DNA of 64,000 nucleotides from Diphasiastrum complanatum (GCA_029204225.1 CM055092.1:23813005-23877004), one strand, 5' to 3'; numbered from the stretch's first letter, positions 42,546 to 53,902 are shown. A program made the numbers and translations. Notes: generated by a model from the letters alone, not told the origin.

Positions 42546-43845
42546 AAAATCTAAATTCTAAGTAGATCTTGTTCAGTATAACTACCATCATACTTTGCAT
42601 CGTGTAACCTATTTGGGGATTGTGGTGCTTGCATACAACAAATCAGACATGAGACAACTGTGAGTTTACAAAGAGAGAGAAATGTGGCGAGAGTGAGAGA
42701 CAACATGAATTCAATAAACAGAACCATTCTAATAAGTTCTAACTCCATGCCTCTTCAATAATTTGAGAATGGTATGTAGATTTTTTTGACACATTCATAC
42801 TCGTCTTGGTGGGAGACCATTATAGCATCAATTTTTACATGTATCAAATAAATCGTGATTAGAATATTAATAAATAAGCACATCAATTTATTAACATAAT
42901 AACATAAAACCAAAATATTGAATGCCATAAATGTCAAATTGTGCTTATATAAGCACATACAAAATAAGTATGAAAATGTCCCATGTCACAACTATTAGGG
43001 GATTTTTGTGAATTAAGGCCATTTAGAATCTGGCCGAGTATGTAATATAGATCGTAAGTATGTTGAGTCCTAATCATTGTGGGATGAAATAAAGTTGTCA
43101 TCACATTGTCGTGATGTGCTAGTAGTGGAGAAGTTGAAGCGACTACAGACGAAAATGAGTAGTTCAATTACAGGAAGGTGCAGGGCTTTGTGGTTGTTTA
43201 TGATCAGTCGCAAACATGTGCATATAAATGGTTGCTTTGGCCAATTAAAGTGGTTGTTATTAGGTTGTTAGACTGTGCATTGATAGATGTTTAAGGCTGA
43301 AAGCTATTGTAATGTTGCTACCTACCTGCTTTGACTTATTGTACTGCCAATAGCAAGAGGAATTTCCTTGCATAAGACCTTTTTGGAAGAAATTTTTTAA
43401 AGTATAGTGATGGCATTTGTACTGAGAATGTTTCTTTTAATATAAAAGATAAATTTTCCATGTTATTGATTTGGTTGCAAAATACATTGTTGGATTGTTT
43501 CAATTTAGTATCTTAGTTGTTGAGGTTATCTTTGAATGCAAAAGGTATTTTTACCTCTTATAGAATGAACAATTAAAAACCATCTTAGGTGATGTTCGTA
43601 GATAATCAAAGTCATCTCTAATACCTTTGTGGTTTTGTTGTCAGTGTGATCAGGTGACATAGTTATTATGGATAATATTGGTTTTCAACTTTGGGTGGAA
43701 TTTCCAATTATTACTGACAATCTAATCATAATGTCTTTTAGAGCTAGTAGTTCAAATCCTATATATTTCACCGTGGTTCATGGCTTGGATATCGTACGTG
43801 GGTCGTAGTTGGACATCTACATTTCAATGTTTTAAAGGGAAGAAA
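42546..43845. other. No gene or clear element seen
   Basis: AT-rich sequence with only short frames on both strands. I found no transposase, Gag or domain motif. Confidence 0.4.
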
Positions 43846-44175
43846 CATGATGATCCTGATATGCATATACACCAATTTTTGGCTGTGTTAGGCTAATCAT
43901 GTCACGAAGGATATTTTTAAAAATTGGAATTATAACCAACTACTTTGAAAGGTAATGCTTTGCAATGGTATTTACAATATGGGCTACAAGAATTTCAGGT
44001 TTACGATGATTTTAAAATGGTTTAGAAAGGAGCATTAAAATGAGGAGATTGTTGATAAATTGCAAGCCATTAAGAAGTGGAAGAAGGAGGATGTGTTAGC
44101 TTATATACAATAGTTTACAGTGTTGGAGAAGCGACTACAGGAACTATTGTTGGACTTGAAATAGGTCTCGTTGTT
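43846..44175 (+). pseudogene. Gypsy-type Gag fragment, copy 2
   Basis: Aligns with 34146-34500 (shared CTGATATGCATATACACCA, ACCAACTACTTTGAAAGG and TTGGACTTGAAATAGGTCTCG-like blocks), with more indels. It is not translatable. Confidence 0.6.
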
Positions 44176-44179
44176 GGTA

Positions 44180-44442
44180 CCCTTCGTGAGGAATTCCCAC
44201 AAGAAGAGGAATTTGACTCGAAGGAAATTCATAAGCATATGAACTTGTGGATTAGACATCGTCATGACATAGCACGACGAGCTTATAGGTACAGGCAATC
44301 CAAACCCCACTGGTGTTCAAGGTCTGATTGGAACAATGTAAAAAACGATGAAAGAACACCAGATAAATACAAGATTCAAAGAGATGTCGCAGCCACTAGG
44401 ATGCATGGAATAGGCAACCCTAAGTTGGGCTTGAGCAGATAG
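44180..44442 (+). CDS. Unassigned frame, possibly a plant transposon protein end
   Basis: The open frame includes EFDSKEIHKHMNLWIRHRHD, then PHWCSRSDWNNVKNDERTPD, and ends RDVAATRMHGIGNPKLGLSR. The WxxxSDWNxxxxxxRTPxxxK-type spacing is reminiscent of plant Ptta/En/Spm-associated proteins, but I would not assign it. It starts inside the Gag-like fragment, so the first 35 codons are probably not part of it. The stop follows directly. Confidence 0.3.
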
Positions 44443-45552
44443 GCGAGCTTGGAAGCAAGCATGGTAAGTGAATCTAAACTACTCTTATAGTTTGTCTTTG
44501 ATTTCATGTGATTTCCTTTTACATCATGCATATGACTAGCTGCTCCAACCTAGCCTTAAACTAATCCCAACTTAAATTGAATGGATAGTTGGCGGACTAT
44601 GGACATCTACCAACCAAAGAAGAGTACGACTTTGCCTTTAGGTAATCCTACGAGGCATTAGTCGATAAACTGAAGAGCGAGGGTCATCCTCCACTTGTAA
44701 ATTTCTTTGAAACTTTATATTGTGTATTTTTCATATATTATTGTTGTAAAACACGTACGTTTTCACTCTTAACCATTAGTATAATCAATCATTAAATACT
44801 AATGTGTTTTGTTTGCCTGTTTTCATGTAGAGCGGACGTCATGACGACAACGAGTAGATTAGGTTTTTTATATACATTTTAGTTCATCTTGTAAGTTAGA
44901 GAGTCTGCGAAAGCAGCAATTTTGTGCTACATTGATTGACACTTTCAATATATTTATTATTGCAATTGATCACAAAATTGTTATTGGTTTTGTATGTTGG
45001 ATTCCGAAATATGAGCAATGTCGTAATCCAAAATGTGCAATGTCGTAACTAACCAAAAATTGCGAAACTTTGTGCAATGTCGGATTTTTAAAAAGTAATA
45101 CGATAAGATATTGCAATTCATAATGTGAATTAAGTAATGTAAGTATAGAAAGTACCTTATGCTTGTCTCGAGGAACTAAATCTTTGCATATTCTTAGAGG
45201 TTTACAGATCAAAAGGTCTTGCTTACGACATAAGAATTTCACCAATTCTATTGTGAGTCACAAAGCCTCAAATGCAGATCGAGATTAGAGTTAGCTTGAT
45301 TGCTTTCAAATCTTTGCATGGGAAACTCTTCGACATAACCCTATTCATTGCTATTTTTCTAAAAGATCATCCACTCCACACACTCAAGATTGTACATGCT
45401 TTTGCATTACAAATGTGCCACCTTCAATAGGCACATGTGACCTAAGCCATCATGTGAAAGCTCTAGATGAGAAAGTATTTGATTTTAAAAACTGAAAAAC
45501 AATGTTGCCAAATTGCTCTATTTATGCCTGAAGAACATGCATGCCACCATAC
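44443..45552. other. No supported gene; could contain introns of the eIF4E-family gene
   Basis: I searched the minus strand for later eIF4E exons (for example the WEDPxCANGGKW segment) and saw none. Short frames only. Confidence 0.4.
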
Positions 45553-45764
45553 CGCCAAAAATCCTCAACCGTGGAAAAGGTGTAAACACGGCGCAGCGAG
45601 CTGCCCCAAGCGCTGCCCCTGGATTTAGGGTCTGGTTTGTCAAACCATAACGTCCACGCATTCTCCAAAGGATGCGTCTTGCCCTTGCTCACATCTAACT
45701 CTGTACCACTGTCCTCCTGCGGTGGCTGCTGCTGCTCTTCTTGCCCTTTAGTTCCCTCTTGCAT
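45553..45764 (-). CDS. First exon of an eIF4E-family (probably eIF(iso)4E) cap-binding protein
   Basis: From the ATG at 45764 the exon encodes 70 codons plus two bases and ends at a GT donor (45552). After an acidic, Gln-rich N-terminus comes [14 protein letters not shown], then [20 protein letters not shown] and a Trp. The Trp in AWG is one of the two that stack on the m7G cap, and the VEDFW Trp lies in the eIF4G-binding surface. The AWGxSLRxxYTFxTVEDFW pattern is closest to plant eIF(iso)4E as I remember it. The donor after the FW codon is a normal exon 1 end. No later exon was found in 41-45.5 kb, so the gene either has a very long intron that leaves recognition range or is only a fragment. 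A longer frame begins at a GTG further upstream, but I prefer the ATG. Confidence 0.85.
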
Positions 45765-45799
45765 TAGTACCACCACAGGTGCAAGCACTAGAGATCTCT

Positions 45800-46090
45800 C
45801 CTATTAGAGAGAGAGAGATTAGCAAACCCGAATGAGTGAGTGAGTGAGAGAGAGACGATCAAGTGGCTTGGGTGTGTGTCTGTTTCAACGCATGTCTTAA
45901 AGAGATTTCCAGATAACGAATACAGCAATGATGATAAAACTGTGAGGGCAGGGAGCGGTGGAGTGCACGAGCGGTGGATGGAGAGATGGAGGGAAGGAGG
46001 AGGGTGAGGGAGCGATGGAGGCCAGCGGGAGGGATGGAGGGAGAGGGAGCCACGGAGGGTGAGGGAAAAGGAGGGATGGATGCATGCATG
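45800..46090 (-). promoter_or_regulatory. CT-rich 5' region of the eIF4E-family gene with a G4 motif on the opposite strand
   Basis: On the plus strand, purine tracts (GAGTGAGTGAGTGAGAGAGAG at 45831-45855 region; GGA/GGGA-rich at 45945-46080) lie upstream of the minus-strand start. A canonical G-quadruplex motif (four G3 runs, loops A, ATGGA, AGA) is at 46027-46047. In the transcript direction this is a pyrimidine-rich leader and promoter, common for plant housekeeping genes. Confidence 0.5.
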
Positions 46091-46338
46091 CGGAGGAGGG
46101 CCACGCATCGTGTTCCTCATATATGCATCCCCTTCTCATCATTTTTTGTGAAAAAAGTGTGTATGCATGGGTGAGCGGAGAGGATGCATGAGTCCCTCAC
46201 CCAAGAACAAAACTGTAAGAACAAACTACAAAACTGTAGGTAAGTTTAAAAATTTATATATATATATAGAGAGAGAGAGATATCTATAAATATATAAATA
46301 TATTTTCGTGTCACATTCTTGACTATGTACCGATAAGA

Positions 46339-46398
46339 GGATGCACCCATGGTAGCATGAGTGCATCCGGATGCACCCATGGTAGCATGAGTGCATCC
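46339..46398. repeat. Perfect 30-bp tandem duplication with palindromic ends
   Basis: The unit GGATGCACCCATGGTAGCAT(GAGTGCATCC) occurs twice, head to tail. Each unit begins GGATGCAC and ends GTGCATCC, so both the units and the pair can fold back. Confidence 0.9.
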
Positions 46399-46594
46399 TC
46401 TTACTGTATGTACTTTTTCACAAAAATTAACTAAAATTCTTAGATGCATGCATGGGGACGAGGATGTATGCATCACGAAAATGCATACACATTTAGCTCC
46501 GACCTAGATTTGCTCCATCGCTATTAGCAGCTCCTTTCTGCTCCATCGCTACCACCAGTAGCAGCTCTTTTTTCTCTCTTTTCACTTTGTGTTT

Positions 46595-47045
46595 GCACCT
46601 CTACCAAGAATAGTGAGAGAGGGGTGATAGCAGGTGCCGTTGCAGCTGCGATTGAGCATTTTCTCGAGGCTGATAAGCTGGATGGAGCAGAAACTCTTGC
46701 CACATTGGAATTGCTCTGTAAAACACTAGCGGGCCGCATAGCAATGGGTGGACATGCTCTATTTGTTCCTGCATTGGTGAGAATGGTCCTAAGGGTTTCA
46801 GATCAAGCAACAGAGTGCGCAATAGGCACACTTTTAGCATTTTGTAGCTCCTCACAGACTGTTCAAGAGACTGTTGTTAAAGCTGGTGTCTTCACTCATA
46901 TGCTGCTACTCATCCAGAGTGACTGCACAGAAAGAGCCAAATGAAAAAACAAGGAATTTCCAAAGCTTCTGAGAGTTGATGCAAGAACATGCTCAAATGG
47001 AGGAGAGATTGCTAAAGGTAATGCTTTCTTAGAGCGTCTTATGTT
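46595..47045 (+). pseudogene. Fragment of a U-box/ARM (PUB-type) E3 ligase, C-terminal part
   Basis: The plus strand encodes GAETLATLELLCKTLAGRIA, FVPALVRMVLRVSDQATECA and VVKAGVFTHMLLLIQSDCTE, followed by a TGA at 46942. After the stop the frame goes on as KEFPKLLRVDARTC. This matches, from memory, the C-terminal ARM-repeat end of plant PUB22/24-like proteins, which end in an ERxKxKAxExLKLxxxxW-like tail. PUB proteins attach ubiquitin to targets in stress signalling. No U-box or N-terminal ARM repeats are upstream, so this is a captured or truncated piece with one nonsense codon. Confidence 0.65.
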
Positions 47046-47060
47046 GAGAGTTTAGTTCAT

Positions 47061-47936
47061 AGTTTTCTACTTGTGCTCTTTTAATCATGTTTTAACATCT
47101 ATGAAGGGCATCTGAATCGTCTCACTTTTATGTTTTGTAGCTAACAAAAGTTTCTAATATGAAGTTGGCTACTCTCGTTGAGACTTCGCTTACTAAATAT
47201 TTGCAGAGTGATATTACGTAGCACATAATGTCATTAATAGCACTAGGCCTCACGCTTTATACGATCAAATAGTCTTGGTGTGCGTTAGCTCAAATCTTGC
47301 AAGAAATGACCGTTCGGTTTTAGATTGAGTGTGAGGACCACACTACTTAGCACATTACAATGAGACCTCATTTGACACCAACAATATGACTAGAAATTAA
47401 GGAGCTCCTGGAATCCAAAAATAGGAAGCCTTTTTCCATGAAAACTAAAACTTCGATTCTCCATAGATGTTTGTGGGCCAACATTTGCATCCGAGTTTAA
47501 TCTCCATGATGACATCTATTTTGAAATTTTTTTGACACGTTCTGCGCACTATGCTCTAGAACGAACTATTCAGAATGCACAATACATTCCTGTCATGCTC
47601 CAAAAACAAAGTGATCCCAAATCTATACTCAAGTGGGAGGAGCAAGCAGGCCGGATTTTCTCTACTCTCAACCCTGTTCCGGAGGTCCTCATTTCCACGT
47701 AGGTTGAATTGATTGTCCAGTGGTCCTACTTTGCCCAAATTTTCAATTTTATCTTTCAGGTATGTATATCTAGTAATTTATTGTCTATAGTATATTATTA
47801 CTATAGCAAATATTACACCTGCGATTATCTTACGGACAAGAACTTTGCGGTTTCATAAGTATGTTTCGGGTCTAAGAGGACGTTGCGGTTTCGTGATTAC
47901 ATTACGGTTCTATGGGGACGTTGCAGTTTACGTATT
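47061..47936. other. No gene seen
   Basis: Only short frames. Near 47830-47935 there is a loose repetition of GTTGCGGTTT/ATTACGG motifs that also appears at 48296-48420, on the far side of the hairpin insertion. Confidence 0.4.
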
Positions 47937-48077
47937 ATGGAAGGAGCTGAGCAGAGGCCATTCTGCCCGGTTAGGATTTCCAGAATTCTTTTAGGCTCGG
48001 CAAAAAAAAATGCCCGAGCCTAAAAAAATTCTGGAAATCCTAACCGGGCATAATGGCCTCTGCCCGGCTCCTTCCAT
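47937..48077. repeat. Near-perfect long inverted repeat (66-base arms, 10-base loop)
   Basis: The left arm 47937-48001 and right arm 48012-48077 pair with about four mismatches. Each contains GGTTAGGATTTCCAGAATT and AGGCTCGG. The loop is an A-rich decamer. If transcribed from either strand it would give a long, almost perfect hairpin RNA suited to Dicer-like processing. Confidence 0.9.
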
Positions 48078-48080
48078 TGT

Positions 48081-48296
48081 GTAATGGATTTTTGGACCCT
48101 TTTTAAACCAATCCTTAGCTGCCACATGGCAGGTGCAAGCAAAATCAGCACTAGAAAAATTTGAGACCAATCCAATGCTGCCATGTGGCAAATGGCAGGC
48201 ATAATCTGCACTAAATTTTTTTTAAAATAAACAGGTGACTATTCTGCTTTTTAATTTGTTAAAAAATGGGCAGAATAGTCACCAAAAATCCATTAC
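48081..48296. mobile_element. Small TIR element (216 bp) next to the hairpin
   Basis: A perfect 15-base terminal inverted repeat, GTAATGGATTTTTGG (48081-48095) and its complement (48282-48296). A second nested inverted repeat, GGTGACTATTCTGC, is at 48234-48247 and 48270-48283. An imperfect direct repeat of about 60 bases (ACCAATCC...GCTGCCA..TGGCA...GCACTA) fills the centre. No coding capacity: a MITE-like element. Confidence 0.75.
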
Positions 48297-48807
48297 GAAT
48301 ACGTTGCGGGTTGTCCATATGTGGAGGTTTAGAAAGCGTATTATGACGGGAGTTTAGGTAATCAGATTACGAATAGGGTTCGACGAGTAGATTGCAGTTT
48401 TTATAATGTATTGTTATGACTCAATGTTGTGATTCAATTAGTGGGCGTCATATTGCATTGAAGAGAGTCGCCGGGTTGTAACCAATATGGGTACGACGAG
48501 CCAGATTCTGGTAGTGTTAATAACCATAAAGATAATATCTAAATGACTCATAAATAATTGAGTTAAGTGGATGGTGACATACTCATAGCGACGTGTCATC
48601 TTTTGGTAAGGGGGTGTTAAACTTGTTGGTGTTCCGAAGCATTGGAATACTTTTAAGCGGTTGGAATACTCTTCCTTTCTGCTTCTGAGCTCTTACCTTG
48701 TGAAGCGCTGCAAGTATTTTCCCACAACATATTCGCAGCAAGAACACCAGCAAGAACTCTAGGTTTACCAAGCGGAAAAAGTTCGAAGCATGTAAATTCA
48801 GGAATAT

Positions 48808-50210
48808 TTGAAAGAACTGTGGTTGGATCATCTCCAACATTTCAATCCTAACAGGATTGTGGAGACAACAGCGATAGAATTTCTTGATAATATAAGGAAG
48901 GAGTCAGATGAGCAGGGCATCATGCAAGTACGACATGTGAGCATTCTAATCACAGAACAACTATTTTCTAATATGATAGGGTTGCCAATTAATTTTGACA
49001 TACTAAATGTGCCTTCAGTACACATGGCTGATTTCTTTCCTATAGACGCCTTCAACAAGGAGCAGGGTTATAAGTTACCATCGACCCTCAGGGCTTTGAG
49101 AAGATGGATGAATCAGGTAATTTTTTGACGACAAACGGATCAGTATATTTCAGTTTAAAATTTTAGGTTGATACAAGCTGCATTGCACGACGTACCAATT
49201 CCATGGGGCAAAATCGCATATTCACAATTCAAGAAGTGTTTGGATAGCGCGAAGAAATACACTGAATGGGGGTCACACATTACTAAGATTTGCGAAGCTT
49301 ACGGGGTTTTGACGGATCAAGAATTGGGACTATTTTAGCCCAATCTAGTTCACAAAAGGCCTAAGCAGTATTGTGTCAGTACCGAACTTACTTGGGGACG
49401 AAGTTGAGGTGCAATCAGACTCCTTTAGTCCGCCCACACAACAAGACACAACATGAGTTGAGAATCTGATCGGAGATTCGACGATGATGCAATAGCAGGA
49501 TAATGCAGGGTTTACAGACAGTCGCAAGATGTTACCACGGTAGCCATTTTCTTGCCCGGACACCACGGAACCGACCAAGGATGTAGGAATGGACGACCAC
49601 AACATGGATTATGCTAATGACGAACACATCAAGAAATTCTTACAGACAGCCAGGAATTTTTCACCGGCACTACAACACGGTATAGAGTTTATCTGGCAAT
49701 ATCAGCATTTGCAGAACCAGGCAGCATACTAGCACGAAGTATATGTGCAACAAGCTGATAGATTGAAGATTGTAGAGGAAGAAGCACCTAGGATATGCCA
49801 ATATCAAATGCAAATAAATGAGCTCACAACGTAGTTGAAGAGTGTATAGGAGTAGCTATGCCAAAAGACCAAAGATAACAATGTGCTTCGAGAACAAAAT
49901 GCACATTACTTTGACCAGATTACTCAATTACAGAAGGAGCTCTATATAGTGCAGACTGCTAAAGAGATTGTTGAGTATGAACGAGAATTGTTGAATGCCC
50001 AAATCTCGAAAATCACTGCAGGAGGGCCAGTACGTGTTGATAATGCGAGGCTAAAGAAATGGGCCAAAACAATCTTACGCACGAGGGTAGCCGACAAGCT
50101 GGAGTCGCTTATGGAGGAAGAATGCTTTTTGAGAGATGAGAATATCCAGTTACATGCCTATGAGAATATTCTTGAAGGAAACTTACACGCCTATCACCAC
50201 TGAATGGCTG
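48808..50210 (+). pseudogene. Unknown N-terminal region of the gypsy element with coiled coil
   Basis: The first frame (48808-49128) has LWLDHLQHFNPNRIVETTAI and LRALRRWMNQ. The middle part is broken. The frame 49883-50203 is predicted by eye to be a coiled coil (ITQLQKELYIVQTAKEIVEY, then heptad-like Leu/Ile spacing). This region precedes the zinc knuckle and is probably the Gag N-terminal half of an unusual lineage. I do not recognise a named domain. Confidence 0.4.
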
Positions 50211-50554
50211 AACAAAATGGTGTTGACAAAGCAAACACTGCGATCGGTATCAGACATCATAGATGACAATCAGAATCTTTTACTCAAGCCATTTGTTATA
50301 GATTGGCCACCCCCCCACCAAAATCCAAGGTTTTGTCATCACCATCTATGATGACGAGATACAAACTGATTGCGATCGATTCATAGGGTAGAGATGAATA
50401 TGTGACTCACTGTTCAGGAATGCATATCTCATGTGAAAGCGAGAGTGAACACCACAGCAAAGACATCAAAAAGAGGAAGCAACAAAAGAAGGCTAACACA
50501 TGAAGATTACACAAGGTTCTTCGATGGGGAACTACTTCGCTACACGGCCAAGGC

Positions 50555-50945
50555 TTGGAACAGATTGTGGATGCTGCAAGACAGTTGAAAAAAGAAGAAA
50601 CTAGAAAGAAGTACCAACGACAGCGTCGACATCATCGGCGAGATGACTCATCTGATTCTGATTCAGATACCGGTTTGGAATCAGATAGTTCTTCAAGCTC
50701 AAAAGAGAGTTCATCTTATTCACATGATGGGAAACCGTCAAAGAAGCATAAGCAGAAAGTGAAAACTAGTGAGCCATTGCCAGCAGTCACGAAAGATATT
50801 GTTACTACGGAATTTCGCCAAGGAAACGTTTGTTTCTGCTAGAATTAAAATCAGGATGGGCATTATATCAATGAATGTGCTAATGGCACGTATTGTGTGA
50901 TTTGTAATGCATATAACCACTGGACGAATGACTGCAAGCAGTAAG
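50555..50945 (+). pseudogene. Gypsy Gag C-terminal part with zinc knuckles
   Basis: A basic and Ser/Asp-rich segment (KKYQRQRRHHRRDDSSDSDS) runs to a stop after VCFC at 50842. Reading on, QDGHYINECANGTYCVICN and HWTNDC form two CCHC-like knuckles. These bind element RNA during packaging. Stops at the knuckles inactivate it. Confidence 0.6.
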
Positions 50946-51644
50946 ATCTGCTGGAGCATTTGTAGTCCAAGCACACCAATGCACCAACCGCAAATGCAAC
51001 AGCCCTAGCATCGGCAACCACCATTACAACCGATACCACCACAAATGCAGGTGTATCAAGGCCCTTATTATCAAGGGAATCAGATGCAACCCCCTTTCAA
51101 TGGCAAGTGTGTTCCCGACCAGATCTACCAAATGTATTTGCAATTTTTGCAATCAGAGGAGTCACCATTATTTCAATTGTGGCATACCATCGGCAGTGTG
51201 TGGGGAACCTAGAAAGAGGATTGCCACCACCGCGACTTAATAATCGTATCAATGATCAAGACATTGTGCAAAATCAACCTCAAAACCCGGGCGAGATGAA
51301 TGCTTCTGAGCAACAGGCACTGGTGTAGCTGATTACAGTGGAAGAATCACCATTAACCGATGTACAAGCAGTGACTCAACACAAGGGTAAGGGAAATGCA
51401 CCGATTCAGGAGGAAAGTGTGGAAGACGTTGAACCAAGCACCAGTCGGGTTGTTAATCCCGATATTGGTTAGATGGCCAAAGTCACTCAAAATGTATTGG
51501 AACAATTATAGCAACCATAGGGGCCAAATTCTCCCCGTGAGTTTGTAGATGTCGTGGTTGACCAGATTGCCGAATTTGTGCATAATTATAAATTTCAGGT
51601 TATAGTAGGCGGAATCCATATGATCAAACTTACCAGGATTTACG

Positions 51645-51998
51645 ATGTCGAAAGGACTTCCTCCTACGCCAGTCAATGCGATTGTTCAATCCATGGAACA
51701 AGACACTGTTCCTATATTGGAAGTGAATATTCAAGGATTGAATATCAAAGGAGTTCAAATCGATGGTGGTGCAGGGGTGCACATCATCTTGGAAGAAACT
51801 TATAGCAAATTAAAGAACATCACGCTGCATAAAATTAATTTGGTAATACATATGGCTAACCATACGTGCGATTCTCCAGCTGAGGAAATTCGGAAGATCC
51901 CTGTCTATATTAAGGGATTGCAGTTTCTGTTGAATTTTGTTGTCATGAGGTTGCCCATGGGTTCAGATGTCTATCTGGTCCTATTAGGCCGACCCTAG
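51645..51998 (+). pseudogene. Gypsy protease, catalytic motif altered
   Basis: The frame carries VQIDGGAGVHIILEETYSKL where the family has a D-S/T-G-A triad. Here it is DGG, with the catalytic Asp kept and the next residue changed. It continues with KIPVYIKGLQFLLNFVVM and ends with the LLGRP flap-end motif at 51996. It would process the polyprotein. The frame stops just after this. Confidence 0.7.
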
Positions 51999-52589
51999 CT
52001 GCGAGCTGCTAAAGCAGTACATGGTTGGGCAACGAGCATTGCAAACACATCAAGGGAGGTTGGATTCCACAGTTCGACCGGTGGGAGTTGAAACGGTTCA
52101 AGAATTGTTGTTCCAAACAATGACGGAGGAATCTGAAGAGAATTTGTACTTCACGAGTCTATATCCGAATTTCATACCAGTGGGAGAAGCTCATTTATTT
52201 ACAGTTATCAATCTATTTGTTGCAGAGGAAGTTAGAGCTGATTCCAAAGAATTATTGCAGAAGGATAAATAAGTGATAGCGTAGGATTCAACTGGAGAGC
52301 AATTTCCATAGAGTTTCTTGGCGATTATTGAAGAGTCCCGCACTGTGCAGTTACATTGTACTCAAGTCTCCATAGAAGAATTGATCAAGATTAATTTGGG
52401 GATGGAAGACAACCCAAAGCACGTACCAATTGGTGGGATAATGACCCGGAGTTTATTCAACGAGCAACTGAATTATTCCAGAAGTACAAGGCCGTATTTG
52501 GATGGTCTTATGATGAACTCAGAGGTGTACCAAAGAAAATCTATCAACACACGATCGATGTCACCATTGATGCACAACCTATATGACAA

Positions 52590-53290
52590 CAACGCTATAG
52601 GATGAACCCAAAGCATGTGGAAAGAGTCATAGCCGAAATAGAGAAACTTGTGAAAGTTGATTTTATATACGCTATTGACTATATACCATGGTTAAGCCCC
52701 ATTGTGATAGTACCGAAGAAGGACAGTAATCTATGGGTATGTGTGGATTACCGTAAGCTCATTTCATTCCGTGGGTCATGAGTGATACAGTTTCTTGGAT
52801 GGGTTTAGTGGGTAGAATCAAATATAGATCACTGAGAAGGATACAGAGAAGACTGCTTTCATCATAGAATGGGGGGTGTATGTCTATAAAGTAATGCCAT
52901 TCAGATTAAAGAATTCACCAGCAGCTTTCCAGAAGGTTATGACAAAAGCATTTTATGATTACTTTGATAGGTTCATGAAAATTTTCCTGGATGATTTTTG
53001 CTTATATGGTGATGTCGAGGATCAACTGGATTATTTAGAAAAATGTTTTCAGTGGTGTTACGAGTTCGGAATAAGTTTGAATCTGAACAAATGCACTTTC
53101 TGCATAAGACCTGGAGTTTTGCTTGGGCAAATCATTTCAAAAGAGGGTCTATCAATTGGTCTAGCAAAGATAAAGGTGATTAAGAATATGCGGATTCCAA
53201 AGTCTCCGAAAGAGATGCAATCCTTGGGAATGACGAGGTATCATCATCGTTACATTTACGCATATTCGGATAGAACTCGTGTTATATGAG
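52590..53290 (+). pseudogene. Gypsy reverse transcriptase, broken
   Basis: Landmarks are WLSPIVIVPKKD and VCVDYRKL (about 52690-52760), then after a frameshift MPFRLKNSPAAFQKVM and IFLDDFCLYGD, in which LDD stands for the catalytic Y/F-x-D-D box, and CTFCIRPGVLLGQIISKEG. The enzyme core is recognisable but has several stops. Confidence 0.85.
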
Positions 53291-53399
53291 GTTTTGACAA
53301 AAGGAGCGGTGTACTAAATCACTATTAAGTGTTATAAAGCATTTAAGGATTTGGTTAACGCATTGGTGAATGCACCTATTCTTCAACCGCCAGATTGGA

Positions 53400-53800
53400 G
53401 TAAACCATTTCATGTGCACTGTGATGCTTCATAGGTAGCAGTTGGTTGCATATAAGTACAACCAGGAGAAGAGAAAGGATATGATCATCCAGTATACTAT
53501 GCAAGCAAGTAGCTAACGCCAACAGAGAGAATTATTCAACCACAGAAAGAGAGGCGCTGAGCTTAATTTTTGTGCTACGGAAATTTCATCATTTTTTACC
53601 TGATAATAAATTTATTGTTTATATGGATCATCAACCACTGTTGTACCTTATACATAAACCTGCAATTGTGGGTAGGATCGCACATTGGATGATTTCGTTC
53701 CAAGAATTTGAGTTTGAAGTGCGAATTCGGCCTGGACGAGTGCATACTGTAGCCGATCATTCATCCCATATTGAAATGGGCAATGTGGAAGAAGGCATCG
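53400..53800 (+). pseudogene. Gypsy RNase H, broken
   Basis: HCDAS followed by a stop (53418-53433), then VYYASK, then in another frame DNKFIVYMDHQPLLYLIHKP and FEFEVRIRPGRVHTVADHSS. The pattern matches gypsy RNase H ending before integrase. Integrase itself is absent. Confidence 0.8.
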
Positions 53801-53902
53801 ATGAAATGTCGGATGCACAGTTGTTTATGTCTAAATTAGTCAGTGATTCTTGGTACACTGGTCTGGTTAATTTTTTGACGCATGGGACTTTTTCGGACCA
53901 TT

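Noticed and set aside
45765-45788. Upstream GTG start for the eIF4E-family exon
   Set aside because: The ATG at 45764 gives a normal N-terminus, and non-ATG initiation needs no invoking.
45788-46142. Overlapping Pro/Ser/His-rich frames upstream of the eIF4E exon
   Set aside because: They are translations of the CT-rich promoter tract in several frames and have no family resemblance.
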